In this document: positions 24,221 through 36,660 of the stretch, piece by piece | Position numbering within the stretch: the first letter of the stretch is position 1 | Layout: each line of letters opens with the position of its first letter | Assembly: GCA_030180135.1 (NCBI GenBank) | Contig: CM058233.1 | Coordinates: forward strand, 100,586,994 to 100,650,993 | DNA length: 64,000 nt | Reading direction: 5' to 3' | DNA from: Orychophragmus violaceus | Lineage: Eukaryota > Streptophyta > Magnoliopsida > Brassicales > Brassicaceae | Position numbers and translations under genes: made by a program | The notes under the pieces: model-generated | What the model was told of the DNA's origin: nothing | What the model saw: the letters and a program-made list of their open reading frames with translations, nothing else | The model's database searches: none

Positions 24221-24236
24221 AAATTAAACTATGTGA

Positions 24237-24881
24237 CAATAGCCGCATAGTTAATTCTTAACCAATTAGATATCCACATATGATAATAGAGATTTTTATT
24301 TCAGTTTTTATTATAATTTATGTTATTTAAAATCAATTATTGTATATTATATTATCTTTTAAAATATAATTTATATCAAAATTTATTTTTTATTCTATAT
24401 TGTGATTTGTTTCATTTAGTTTTGCTACATAAATAAGAAACATCATTTATAATGTTGAATCTTATTAAACAAAATTATTGTAGAATGTAAAAAATATTTT
24501 GGTGTTTAATTCTTAGGTGAAAAATAGAAAATGATATGGAGTGTTGAAAATGAAAAAAAAAATAGATATTAAGAAAAAATAATGTACATAATTTAAAATG
24601 AAAATATTAAAAAAAGAAATCAAAAGTGGACCAGTTTTGTTATGCATGGGAGCGTCCAGCACTTCCCTCTTTCCCGTTTGAATGTTCTTCATTTTTGTGA
24701 GTAAATTTGACTAATTCTTTTATTTTTTTGGTTAAAAAATAAAGTTGACTAGTTTGTCAAGACGAAGTTGCCGTTGACGTGCAAGAATTTGTATCCTCTT
24801 AACATAATATTATAGTCCCTTCAGATTGGTATAAACAAGAGGAAAAAAAAAAAAAAACAGAAAAGAAAACATTATAACATA
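24237..24881. other. AT-rich intergenic stretch upstream of a CRK pseudogene
   Basis: Very AT-rich with no coding signal. The last 200 bp presumably held the promoter of the following CRK. Confidence 0.5.
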
Positions 24882-27800
24882 ATGTCTTATAATGCCTCTT
24901 TTGGTTTTATCTTCCTTTTTGCCTTCTTCGCAAGCTTCAGCTCTCCTACGCAGCAACAAGACCCTACTTACATCTACCATATTTGTCCTAACAAAACTTA
25001 ATCCAAAAACAGCACGTACTCCTCCAATCTTGGATACCTTTTGTCCACTCTTTCTCTCGGCAATCCCTTTTTCTCAAGCGGATTTTATAGCACCGTCTAC
25101 GGTCAGAGCCCTGACCAGGTATTCGGACTTTTCCTATGCCGGGGAGATATGTCACCGGATGTTTGTCGTGACTGCGTCGTCTTTGCGGCCAAAGACACTC
25201 TGAATCGATGTCCAGAGGGGAAAGAGGGCTTGATATGGTATGAAGAGTGCATGATTCGATACGCTGACCAGAATTTTTTCTTGGACTCTTCACTCCAAAA
25301 TGGAACAAATGGAGCTATCTTGTATAACAACACTCAGAGGGTTGCAGCTAACCAATTAGACCGGTTCAGAGATTTGGTGTTGTCAACACTCAACCATGCC
25401 GCCGCCGAGGCAGCTCTAGAAAATCCTAAAAAGTTTGATGTAAGAAAGGCAAGTTGGAATGCGCTCCAGACTGTGTACGTATTGGTTCAGTGCATTCCTG
25501 ATCTGGCGAGACAAGACTGTTTGCGTTGTCTGCAACAGACCATCAATCAATTACAAACTGACAAAGTTGGGGGAAGACTTATCGGGGCGAGCTGTACTTC
25601 AAGATACGAGCTTTACCTGTTTTACAACGAATCCAACATTAGAGCACCTCAACCGCATCTGGATTCAGCTCCTCCACCACCAGCACAGCTGATTTCAATT
25701 CCTTCACCGACACTTGGTTTGGACATTCGGTTTTCTTTTTAGACATTCAATATTTGGTAAAACTATTTTGTGATGTGATACAAACTATTTTGCTGAATGC
25801 AGGAAAAGGCGGGAACTCCTCTGTCATAATCATAGCTGTTGTTGTTCCAGTCACCTTCTTTGTTCTTCTTTTCGTAGCTGTTTTTAGATTCCGAGCTAAG
25901 AGAAAAAAGACGACTTATGAGACGGAACCACCACTTGCTGTAGGTAAAAAGATTCCTTTTTCTTAGGTTGAAAACGAATATTCTGCTGTCTACTTAATCT
26001 TAGTTAAGATTTTGAAACTGGTTCTACAGATGGGGACAATATTACGACTGCAGGCTCACTTCAGTTTGATTTTAAGGCGATTGAGGCAGCAACAGATAAG
26101 TTTTCAGAAAGTAATACACTTGGTCAAATTTATTGATTCGGAAAAAGAGTTTTCTCTCTTTCGGCGTTTGAGTCGCACGCTCTTCACGCGCTTTCTCTCT
26201 AGGGTTTCCAAAAGAGTTTTCTCGTTCTTGAGGTCTTCTCGGAGGCGGCGATTCTCATCGTCGATTCGGGAAGACCTCCTGGGTTTTTCGTTTCATCCGA
26301 GCTTCATTGACGGACGGAGGCTTAGGTGGCGGCATCGGAAGCACTCCCCTCTTCTCTGAGATGCGGCGGTGGGAACTCCGGAGACGAGATCGCTGCGGAA
26401 GCTCCATGATTTCGAGGATCGGCGGCGTGAGGCGGTAGAAGGAGACTCCGTTCGAGGACGGCGGAGAGATCTCTCTGCTTCATCGCTGTGTCAGAAATCG
26501 AAGCCTCGAGATGCGATTTGGTTTGTCGGTCGGTGGGTTTTTGCATCTTTTCCCAAAGGAAGTCAAGGCGACGGCGAGGATCCACAAGGAGATGGCGGTT
26601 CTCCGGCTGGTAGTCTTAGTCTGATGCGGCGGCGGATCTTGGGCGGATTGAAGTTGATTTGGCGTGCGCGGCTGTGGGCAACTCAGAGGTGGGCGAGATT
26701 GCGGCGGAAGCGGCGGAAGACGGGGGTGAGGTTGACTGCCTCTCGGGCGGTTGATTTAAGTGGCCGCGGGACTTTCCGGGAGTGGGCTCCTCCTCCGCCG
26801 GCGCTGTTATTGGCGAAGGTAACCGGTTCCGGACCAACCGGCAAACTAACGCTATGACGGTTCGATGGTGGCGAGAGCTACTCGGTCCGCCGGAAATAGG
26901 TGCTCTGCACCGTCGTCTACTCCCCATCTCATTTCTCTAATTTCGTTTGTTTCTTAGCCTATAGTAGTGATAGCCCTCTGTGTATGCTGATAGCGGCCGA
27001 CTTTTACCGTGCGTCGCCGCCGATGTACTTTTGCTCCGATCGCCGATCGTTTAGATCGGGTGATTGTTTTTAATATAATATAATATAATTAAAAAAAAAA
27101 AAAAACACTTGGTCAAGGTGGATTCGGTCAAGTGTACAAGGTATTACACTAATACCATTCTTTAGATTTTGTAGAAACAAAATATTAAAAATGCAAAAAG
27201 TATGAAAGAGAAAGAGAAGATATTCTTCATAAAAACTCCAAGTATCTCAAATAATAACCTCAAGTATCTTATTAAGATACCTATAAAATATGTGTCATGT
27301 TTAACTGGTACATTTCCTAGTGGCGTACAAGTAGCGGTGAAGAGGCTATCGAAGACGTCAGGACAAGGTGAAAGAGAGTTTGAAAATGAAGTTGTTGGGG
27401 TGGCAAAGCTTCAGCATAAGAATTTGGTAAGGCTGCTTGGGTTTTGCTTGGAAGGAGAAGAAAAGATACTTATCTACGAGTTTGTGCCCAACAAAAGCCT
27501 CGATTACTTCCTTTTCGGTAAGTTGAATTCAATACTAAAATAATTTTGCAAATTGAATGCCATTCGTCTAATCTTTTAACATTTTAAATATACATGTACA
27601 GACTCTACGATGGAGAGCCAGATGGATTGGAAGAAAAGGTACAAGATCATTGGAGGAATTGCTAGAGGGATTCTTTATCTTCATCAAGATTCACGACTCA
27701 TAATTTACATCGTGATCTAAAAGCGGGTAACATCCTCTTGGATGCTGATATGAACCCTAAAGTTGCCGATTTTGGAATGGCAAGAATTTTTGGAATGGAC

Positions 27801-28451
27801 CAAACAGAAGCTAATACAAACAGAATAGTCGGAACCTAGTAAGTTTTGCTCTTGTCATTTATTGCCTTTGTAGACTGTAATATGCATCTATTGTATAACT
27901 CAATGTTTAAGTACTATTGCAGTGGTTACATGTCTCCCGAGTATGCGATCAGATGTCTATAGCTTTGGGGTCTTAGTTCTTGAAGTTATAAGCGGCAAAA
28001 AGAATAGTAGTCTCTATCAACTGGATGGTAGTGTTGGGAACATGGTTACATATGTGAGTGTAGAACCTTAAAATTTCCAAAAGTTCTCCTTTATTCAACA
28101 GTGACCTAATTTTTTATAAGTAATGTTCAATAGACTTGGAGATTATGGAGCAATGGGTCGCCGTTAGAGATCGTAGATCCATCCTTTGAGAATAACTATC
28201 ACGCAAACGAAATTACAAGATGTATTCATATCGCTTTACTATGTGTTCAAGAGGATGCTGAAGATCGTCCAACTATGTCAGCAATCGTCCAAATGCTCAC
28301 TACTAGCTCGATCACTCTTGTTGTACCTCGACCACCTGGATTTTTCTTCAGAAGCAGACATGAACAAGTAGGGAGAGCAGGTCCATCTATGGATATGTCT
28401 GCTCTTTGTTCCATCGATGATGCTTCCATTACTAGTGTAGCTCCTCGGTGA
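24882..28451 (+). pseudogene. CRK pseudogene (multiple lesions, retroposon in kinase exon)
   Basis: All seven CRK exons can be traced: 24882-25716, 25803-25943, 26030-27140 (with an insertion), 27307-27517, 27602-27838, 27923-28053 and 28134-28451. Exon 1 has a signal peptide, then an in-frame TAA at 24999-25001, then two DUF26 domains with intact Cys signatures (CRGDMSPDVCRDC, CIPDLARQDCLRC). Exon 2 is the membrane helix. Exon 3 is split within the glycine loop by a 977-bp retroposon. The acceptor before exon 4 is CT, not AG. Exon 5 has a one-base loss just before the HRD catalytic motif. Exon 6 lacks about 26 bases before SDVYSFGV and is out of frame. Exon 7 is intact to the TGA. Clearly dead as a receptor kinase. 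Confidence 0.92.
26128..27104 (+). mobile_element. Non-autonomous non-LTR retroposon (about 977 bp, Sadhu-like)
   Basis: A 12-bp target duplication (ACACTTGGTCAA) flanks it at 26116-26127 and 27105-27116, and it ends in a poly-A tract of about 14-15 A. These are marks of target-primed reverse transcription. The body is GC-richer than the surroundings, has no reverse transcriptase, and holds one 162-codon frame (26369-26857) of unknown meaning. Size and build fit the Sadhu retroposons of Arabidopsis, or a 5'-complete LINE derivative. The Sadhu label is an inference. Confidence 0.75.
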
Positions 28452-28659
28452 AGGCAAAAACAATTCATAATTCTAAAAGTGGTGATTCTAGGCTATTAAG
28501 CATCAAATTGTTTCCATTATTCATTTTCTTTATGTGCCCAGCAAGTAAGAAGATGAAATTATGTTACATAAAGCATATACATATGCTTTATGGCTCCCAA
28601 ACTGTAAAAACAATTTTAAAAGATTTATACTGAAATGTTTATAGCCCTCAAAATCTAAA

Positions 28660-28896
28660 GACCCGTCTCTCTAAACCGTATGCTCTGTTTGGAACTTGTC
28701 ATGTCGAACTGGTGTAGAAACTGTCGTTGCCTGTGACATTAGAAGGAATGGAAGAGAGCATGACTAGGCAGTTTAAGTCGTAAGTACCATTGGGTGTGAA
28801 AAAAACAGAGCTTTCAAGGCATATATCTGCAGAAACAGGAACAGAGCTTATGAGCACAAACATGAAGACTAATAACCAATCGTCCATTTTGGTCAT
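28660..28896 (-). pseudogene. CRK N-terminal fragment
   Basis: ATG at 28896 gives a signal peptide (LLVFMFVLISSVPVSADIC) and the first third of a DUF26 domain (FFTPNGTYD, SSIPSNVT). A TGA follows at the FYTSST position, after which QVPNRAYGLE continues in frame before homology ends near 28660. No further exons follow. It faces the tail of the pseudogene at 24.9-28.5 kb. Confidence 0.8.
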
Positions 28897-29176
28897 TCCT
28901 CTTGTGTTTGATTGTTCGAATTTGGCTGTTTGAATTAAAACCTTGAATCTTAAAAGAAGTAATTACTTTTAAACATGGATCTTAGTTCTTATGTTTAATA
29001 TCTTTTTTTGTACCCAATTGACCAATTGTCATTGATTATTCTAACTTAAAACACTTTGGAAGATGATTAGTCGATGTCTGTGATGTGATCGTTAAGACTT
29101 TCGGTTAAGTTAACTTGGTTTTATAATTGCCGGTTCAGTGGGGTGAGTTATGCCAATTTAGTGGGGTAGCGGGAGA

Positions 29177-32100
29177 ATGGACGCCGGGGCTGAAGTTGAT
29201 ATGGATCGACCAGTGGATGGAGATTCGTCGGCGAAGGAATCTGACTCGAAACAATGCAGAGACGGAAGATCGGAGCCGTCGTCGTTGAATCAAGGGGAGA
29301 TTTTGAGAACCCTTGCTACGGTTGAGAAGGATACGCAGGCAATCGCGGAGAGCTTCTTGTCTCTCTTTGTTTCCCTCCGATCAACTCTCTCTGAGGTCAG
29401 AATATGCTTTGTAAAGAGGATCATAATCTGAGATGGCCTTCGAGGCTCTAAAAAATTCTGGAAAAGTCCATTTATTTTTTATTTTGTTTTTTAAACATAA
29501 AAATATGGCCAATTTCATTTTTAACCTTAACATTTTTGGAAAATTTCAACCCAACCTAATTCTATCCACCCGAAACCAATAACCCGACTCATCTAATCGG
29601 ATCTAATCCATCATCTCCATCATCTCCTTCTCTCCCTCCCCGACTATTCCCCTTCTTTTCCATAATCCATAAACAATTTCGAAATAGCAAAGTGATCTAG
29701 AGTTATCACCATGTCTCCTCTCGTTCTCAATCAGGAAGACGATCTCGAAATCGATCTCTGGAAATTTGTTAACCCATCAGACGGCGATTACTCTGACAAT
29801 TCTTTCTCCATGATAATGTTCGATTACTTTGTCTCAGCGTCTCACTTCTCCACCGCCGCATCAGATACTCTTTGAGGCTGACGGTGGTGTCATCACCACG
29901 GATCTGGTCATAGCGACGGCGGCAAATGGTGTTACTCTGTGAAGGCTCTCGCTATTCTTTTGGTATAACGTTCGGAGATTATGCTAATCGCGATGGTTTT
30001 TATGAGGACGGCGTGGAAGATTGCGGTGTTGATGATGAATACGACAATTCCTATGATCCCGACGAAGAGTTGGTGCCGCGGAGAGAACCGTCGATGCTGA
30101 TCAGGTTCCTATGAGAGGGCCGGTTATGCTGGTCCGTGAATCATCGGCGGAGCAGCACGAAGAGAGGCAAAGCGATTGGACTTACTCGAAGCCTGTGGTG
30201 GGTTTGGATTTCATTTGGAACCTTGTGCTTAGCAGCGATGAGAAGCCGAATATGCAGCAGCTTAGGGTTTGGATTATCTGGTATGGATTGCAATGTATGA
30301 TCCATATATGGTATGTGTTTGTGTTGAGTATCATAGGAGGAATAGAAGGAGAAGTAATAGGAGTCCGATATCTCGTTCTTCCTCTTCTACTATGGGGGAA
30401 GAATTGGGTTTGGGTTTGAGTAGAAATTCAGAAGATCGATACTTGGAACTAGGAAACTAGAAATTCAGAAATTCTGAAATGCAGGAAGGAGCTTCCAAAG
30501 AAGACATTGACCAATTAACTAATCAAGAGATGTGGTAAGAGAGGCTTGACTAATCAAGCGTGTGGTAAGAGACATGGCTTGACCAATCAAGCGAGTGGAA
30601 GACATGCCTAATCAATTTTGTGTTGGAAATAAAACTAAAGAAAGAAAACCTTATATTGTTTGTTTTTACCTCAATTTAGAAAAACATGTAGAATTTTTAA
30701 TGTTTGGTTTTTATGTAATTCAGACTTATTTATATTTATGTTAATGTTAGGTACAACTAGTACAACTAAAACAACTCTTTAGTGAAGTTAAAAAATTTAC
30801 TACAACTAGTACAAATAGAAACTAAAACAAGAAAAACATGAAAAACGTGTGTCGTTAAAAACTACAACTATTTGTGTCGTTATCGGATTTTAATTTTTTT
30901 TTTTTTAACAAAGAGTTGTACCAGGTTTCTAGTTGTACCAAATTGTTTTTTCTTAACAAAGAGTTGTACTTTTGTAGATTTAATTTATAATTAGTAATAC
31001 CATGTTTTATATTAAAATTTTCTAGTTGTATTTATGAAATTAAGTAAATAAACTAGATTTATAATATTTTTATATCATAACATGTGAAAAATACTTTATT
31101 AATTATTTTTCATATTAGTGTTGTTAGGATTTCAATACTAATCTTAAAAGTATAAGGTAGATTATGTACAAATATAATGATCACGCAATAAATAACAAAA
31201 ATTTAAATTTTCTTAACTAATAAAATGTGGAAATATATTTATTAATGTTTTAATGACGTTTTGAAACTAATATCACGATTGTATTTACCTAAAAAGAAAG
31301 TTTTACATTTTTGTACTATCAAAGAGTTGAACCAGTTGTACCAGTCGTACATGAAAGAAACATTATGCATTCAAACTTCAATCCTACAAAGTCTTATGCA
31401 AACACAAATAATATCTACAACACAGACAAATTACACAATCAATTTTTAAAAAAGTTCACCATAAAGATCGCTTAAATGGCAATGAAATCTTTTTCTTTCT
31501 TCGAGATTCTCCATCTAATGTAAATCTAGTCACTTGGTTTCTTTCTTTCATTTTCTTATAAGTCGTAGGTAAGACACACTGAGTTAGTATTTCCCAAAGA
31601 ACATCTCAAGTAGAATGAGTGACCTTCTAAAATTCTTTCCATCACAAAATTGGAAATATGACAATTTTTCCGATTACATCGTATTTCATCTCCTTTATAA
31701 TCAAAATTTATGATTGTGTCATAGATATTATTTATTGTCCTCTAAAAAAAGAATAATAAACAATATTAAAACATATGAGTCGTACTAGTTGTACCAGTTA
31801 TACGAGTTGTCCTAGTTATACTAGTTGTACGAGTGGTACTAGTTGTACTAATTGTACAATTTATGTCAGTTTTTTTATATTAAAAAAATTTCATTAAGGG
31901 CAATTTTGGAATTTCATGTATTGGAGGCCATATGAGATTAAAAAAACCATGATAGAATTTTTTGTGCCATTGGGAGCCATATGAGATTATGATCCGTAAA
32001 GAGGATCATAATCTGAGATGGCCTTCGAGGCTCTAAAAAATTCTGGAAAAGTCCATTTATTTTTTATTTTGTTTTTTAAACATAAAAATATGGCCAATTT

Positions 32101-35100
32101 CATTTTTAACCTTAACATTTTTGGAAAATTTCAACCCAACCTAATTCTATCCACCCGAAACCAATAACCCGACTCATCTAATCGGATCTAATCCATCATC
32201 TCCATCATCTCCTTCTCTCCCTCCCCGACTATTCCCCTTCTTTTCCATAATCCATAAACAATTTCGAAATAGCAAAGTGATCTAGAGTTATCACCATGTC
32301 TCCTCTCGTTCTCAATCAGGAAGACGATCTCGAAATCGATCTCTGGAAATTTGTTAACCCATCAGACGGCGATTACTCTGACAATTCTTTCTCCATGATA
32401 ATGTTCGATTACTTTGTCTCAGCGTCTCACTTCTCCACCGCCGCATCAGATACTCTTTGAGGCTGACGGTGGTGTCATCACCACGGATCTGGTCATAGCG
32501 ACGGCGGCAAATGGTGTTACTCTGTGAGGGCTCTCGCTATTCTTTTGGTATAACGTTCGGAGATTATGCTAATCGCGATGGTTTTTATGAGGACGGCGTG
32601 GAAGATTGCGGTGTTGATGATGAATACGACAATTCCTATGATCCCGACGAAGAGTTGGTGCCGCGGAGAGAACCGTCGATGCTGATCAGGTTCCTATGAG
32701 AGGGCCGGTTATGCTGGTCCGTGAATCATCGGCGGAGCAGCACGAAGAGAGGCAAAGCGATTGGACTTACTCGAAGCCTGTGGTGGGTTTGGATTTCATT
32801 TGGAACCTTGTGCTTAGCAGCGATGAGAAGCCGAATATGCAGCAGCTTAGGGTTTGGATTATTGGGTATGGATTGCAATGTATGATCCATATATGGTATG
32901 TGTTTGTGTTGAGTATCATAGGAGGAATAGAAGGAGAAGTAATAGGAGTCCGATATCTCGTTCTTCCTCTTCTACTATGGGGGAAGAATTGGGTTTGGGT
33001 TTGAGTAGAAATTCAGAAGATCGATACTTGGAACTAGGAAACTAGAAATTCAGAAATTCTGAAATGCAGGAAGGAGCTTCCAAAGAAGACATTGACCAAT
33101 TAACTAATCAAGAGATGTGGTAAGAGAGGCTTGACTAATCAAGCGTGTGGTAAGAGACATGGCTTGACCAATCAAGCGAGTGGAAGACATGCCTAATCAA
33201 TTTTGTGTTGGAAATAAAACTAAAGAAAGAAAACCTTATATTGTTTGTTTTTACCTCAATTTAGAAAAACATGTAGAATTTTTAATGTTTGGTTTTTATG
33301 TAATTCAGACTTATTTATATTTATGTTAATGTTAGGTACAACTAGTACAACTAAAACAACTCTTTAGTGAAGTTAAAAAATTTACTACAACTAGTACAAA
33401 TAGAAACTAAAACAAGAAAAACATGAAAAACGTGTGTCGTTAAAAACTACAACTATTTGTGTCGTTATCGGATTTTAATTTTTTTTTTTTTAACAAAGAG
33501 TTGTACCAGGTTTCTAGTTGTACCAAATTGTTTTTTCTTAACAAAGAGTTGTACTTTTGTAGATTTAATTTATAATTAGTAATACCATGTTTTATATTAA
33601 AATTTTCTAGTTGTATTTATGAAATTAAGTAAATAAACTAGATTTATAATATTTTTATATCATAACATGTGAAAAATACTTTATTAATTATTTTTCATAT
33701 TAGTGTTGTTAGGATTTCAATACTAATCTTAAAAGTATAAGGTAGATTATGTACAAATATAATGATCACGCAATAAATAACAAAAATTTAAATTTTCTTA
33801 ACTAATAAAATGTGGAAATATATTTATTAATGTTTTAATGACGTTTTGAAACTAATATCACGATTGTATTTACCTAAAAAGAAAGTTTTACATTTTTGTA
33901 CTATCAAAGAGTTGAACCAGTTGTACCAGTCGTACATGAAAGAAACATTATGCATTCAAACTTCAATCCTACAAAGTCTTATGCAAACACAAATAATATC
34001 TACAACACAGACAAATTACACAATCAATTTTTAAAAAAGTTCACCATAAAGATCGCTTAAATGGCAATGAAATCTTTTTCTTTCTTCGAGATTCTCCATC
34101 TAATGTAAATCTAGTCACTTGGTTTCTTTCTTTCATTTTCTTATAAGTCGTAGGTAAGACACACTGAGTTAGTATTTCCCAAAGAACATCTCAAGTAGAA
34201 TGAGTGACCTTCTAAAATTCTTTCCATCACAAAATTGGAAATATGACAATTTTTCCGATTACATCGTATTTCATCTCCTTTATAATCAAAATTTATGATT
34301 GTGTCATAGATATTATTTATTGTCCTCTAAAAAAAGAATAATAAACAATATTAAAACATATGAGTCGTACTAGTTGTACCAGTTATACGAGTTGTCCTAG
34401 TTATACTAGTTGTACGAGTGGTACTAGTTGTACTAATTGTACAATTTATGTCAGTTTTTTTATATTAAAAAAATTTCATTAAGGGCAATTTTGGAATTTC
34501 ATGTATTGGAGGCCATATGAGATTAAAAAAACCATGATAGAATTTTTTGTGCCATTGGGAGCCATATGAGATTATGATCCTTGTAAAGAACCGGTTTTTG
34601 TTCTTCGGTTTCGATATAGTCGCCAAAAAAAAAAAATGACATTGGGGCGAAATAAAACTCTTAGTGTTTACGAAGGGGTAGGTTTACTTCGAATTACACA
34701 AGTGAGGTTTGGGTTATGGGTTATAGGAGATTTCATCAATGTGTTGTTTACTTTCAACCGTTTTAGTGTTGTTCTTGAATGATCGCATCTGTTGCTGAAC
34801 CAGAAAATGCGATTCTTGACATGTCCGTGGAACGATGAAAACATTGCCAAGTTTGCTTCTGATCTGTTTTGTTATCATAAAAACTGTTTCTTTCTTCTCA
34901 GAATGGCTTATTTGCTTAAACTTTTTTGTTTGTGTGGCTTTCTTTGATGGTGCTATTAGGCTACTACAAGCTCAGTTGATCACATGAATTGCTTTGGAGA
35001 TGCAGCAGGATGGCTTCAGGAAACCGGTAACATTAGAGAAACCTACCTGTTTTTTAGCCTATTAGCTGGTTCTGTAACCTTATTAAGAACTTGAAGCAAT

Positions 35101-36393
35101 AGTTTCAGTTTTCTATTTATAAATGAACAATCAACTTGAACTGCTTTTGTAGCCCTGGGCAATCGGATACCCAATCGGTGTTCGGTTCCACCCATTCGTT
35201 TCTTCGGTATTTCGGTTCTATGCATACAAGCCCCAATCGGTATTTTACAAAAAAATCGGTTCGGTCCGGTTCGGGTCGGTTCTCTACTCCAATGTAAAAT
35301 CCGAATAAAACCGAAATACTTTCGGGTTTCAACCGGGTTCGGTTCTTTTGTAACCAAAGTACTCAATGTAACTTAAAAAACCCGAAAAACCCGAAAAATA
35401 TCCAGAAAATCCGGAAAAATATCCGAAAAACCCGGAGTAAAACCCGAAAAACCCGGAAAAACCCCGAAAAACCCAGAAATTCTGAACCAAAACTCGAAAA
35501 ATACGAAAACCGGAAAATATCTCGCCCCAAAAAATACTAATTTAGATTATAAATTAAATAATAATAGATTTTAATACTTATAAGTGAATATCTCATTAGC
35601 ATTTTTATGTAGTTTTAATTTTTTTTAATAAATTAAAAGAAGTGAACTAGTAATGTAGTCGAGTTATTGGTATAGTTCGGGTTAATTCGGGTATCCAATT
35701 GGATATCGGTTCGGTTCGGGTATTACCCGATATCCAAAGTAACTTGCATTTAGGATCCAATCGGTTATTTTGCTGGATCCGAACCAGAACCGATACCGAC
35801 TTTTTCGGTGCGGTTCCGGTTCGGTTCTTCGGGTTCGGTTATTATGCCCAGCCCTATGCTTTTGTTTCCTTTTATGAATTTGAAGCTCTAGATGCAGCCA
35901 CTAAAGGGAACCGGTACATCAACTCTTGCCTCAGGTACTTTCATAATGATCTCGAATTACTCTTATCTGATCATAGAGAACACCAAGTATGTTTCCAAAT
36001 ATGTTGCTTCATACCATTCCCTAGTCTTGACGTCTAACTTTCAATTGCATTCACCGTTGTGATTTGTGAACGACTTCTTCTGTGGTTTGCAACCGGTATA
36101 ATTATTATTTTTTCCCCCTTTTGGGGCTCAATATGCAGATTAAACGAGGAAATGAAAGGCATTGAGAATCTGGCGGCGCGGTTGTATCCTTAATATGGTT
36201 GGTTCTTTGCGTGTCAACCATGTGCTTGAATGTTGACATGTTGTACACAGAGAGACAAAGACATACTATGTTTAGCTCAAAGCTTTCTTAATTTGTTTTA
36301 CAATCCTTAATAAAATCAATCTGCAGAAAGCACCTGAGAAGAAATGTGGATGTTCTTGACACGGCTGTGAACAGGCTTCTCCGTCCTCCATGA
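29177..36393 (+). CDS. BORCS6 (DUF2365)-like small coiled-coil protein, 5 exons
   Basis: Exons 29177-29395, 34960-35026, 35886-35934, 36139-36183 and 36327-36393 join in phase with GT-AG introns into 447 nt (148 residues). The protein has an acidic, polar N terminus and then a helical domain: LATVEKDTQAIAESFLSLF, SVDHMNCFGDAAGWLQ, KGNRYINSCLRLNEEMKGIE, HLRRNVDVLDTAVNRLL. The order matches the C-terminal domain of BORCS6, a subunit of a lysosome-positioning complex. The plant role is unknown to me. Intron 1 is 5564 bp because of a tandem MULE pair, and intron 2 holds a hAT element. All splice sites look normal, so the gene is probably functional if the long intron is spliced. Confidence 0.75.
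29418..31995. mobile_element. MULE-like DNA element, copy 1 of a tandem pair (2578 bp)
   Basis: It starts GGATCATAATCTGAGATGGCC and ends with the inverse of GGATCATAATCTCATATGGC. The outer 9-bp duplication TTGTAAAGA (29409-29417, and 34581-34589 after copy 2) fits Mutator-like insertion. The left third (29711-30460) is GC-richer and looks like captured host coding sequence: MSPLVLNQEDDLEIDLWKF, then an acidic stretch ending PDEELVPRRE, broken by stops. No transposase is present. The right part is AT-rich with AGTTGTAC repeats. Confidence 0.8.
31776..31862. repeat. Degenerate AGTTGTAC-type minisatellite in MULE copy 1
   Basis: About eight 10-bp units built on TAGTTGTACN. Related singles (GTTGTACCAG, ACAACTAGTACAAC) are scattered through the AT-rich part of the element. 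The identical array in copy 2 is at 34361-34447. Confidence 0.7.
32003..34580. mobile_element. MULE-like DNA element, copy 2 of a tandem pair (2578 bp)
   Basis: Same length and nearly the same sequence as copy 1, offset by 2585 bp. By eye I see only a few differences, for example GAAGGC/GAGGGC near 29934/32519 and TCTGGT/TTGGGT near 30280/32865. Between the copies lies GTAAAGA, seven of the nine duplicated target bases. Confidence 0.8.
34361..34447. repeat. Degenerate AGTTGTAC-type minisatellite in MULE copy 2
   Basis: Counterpart of the array at 31776-31862, with the same unit order. Confidence 0.7.
35150..35856. mobile_element. Non-autonomous hAT element (707 bp) in intron 2
   Basis: Terminal repeats TAGCCCTGGGCA and, reversed, TAGGGCTGGGCA are hAT-type. 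An 8-bp duplication TGCTTTTG lies at 35142-35149 and 35857-35864. The interior is rich in GGTTCGGTTCGG and CCCGAAAAACCC repeats that pair across the element. Removing it restores an uninterrupted intron. Confidence 0.85.
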
Positions 36394-36660
36394 CAAGTCA
36401 TCAGCTTTCACGAACTTGGATCACTTATTTCTCCTACATAAAGATTTTGATTATAACTGATGTTTTTTTCTTTTTGTGACAATGTTTTTGTGGTAAAACG
36501 TTTTTTTCGAATGTTGACAAGTGATAAATTTCAGTACGTTCCCTTTATTTGAACTAGAATGGTGTCAATTCTTGTCATTTATTTGTCCAAATAATTTAAG
36601 AAATTGTTGTATTTGATATGAATATGATTTACTTTATTTAATATATCCTTTTGATTTTCG

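Noticed and set aside
29926..30419. 62- and 102-codon frames duplicated at 32511-33004 as paired host genes
   Set aside because: They are broken segments of the duplicated MULE-like element, not independent genes.
31776..31862. AGTTGTAC array as a possible regulatory operator
   Set aside because: It is a degenerate minisatellite inside a transposon, with no gene reading from it.
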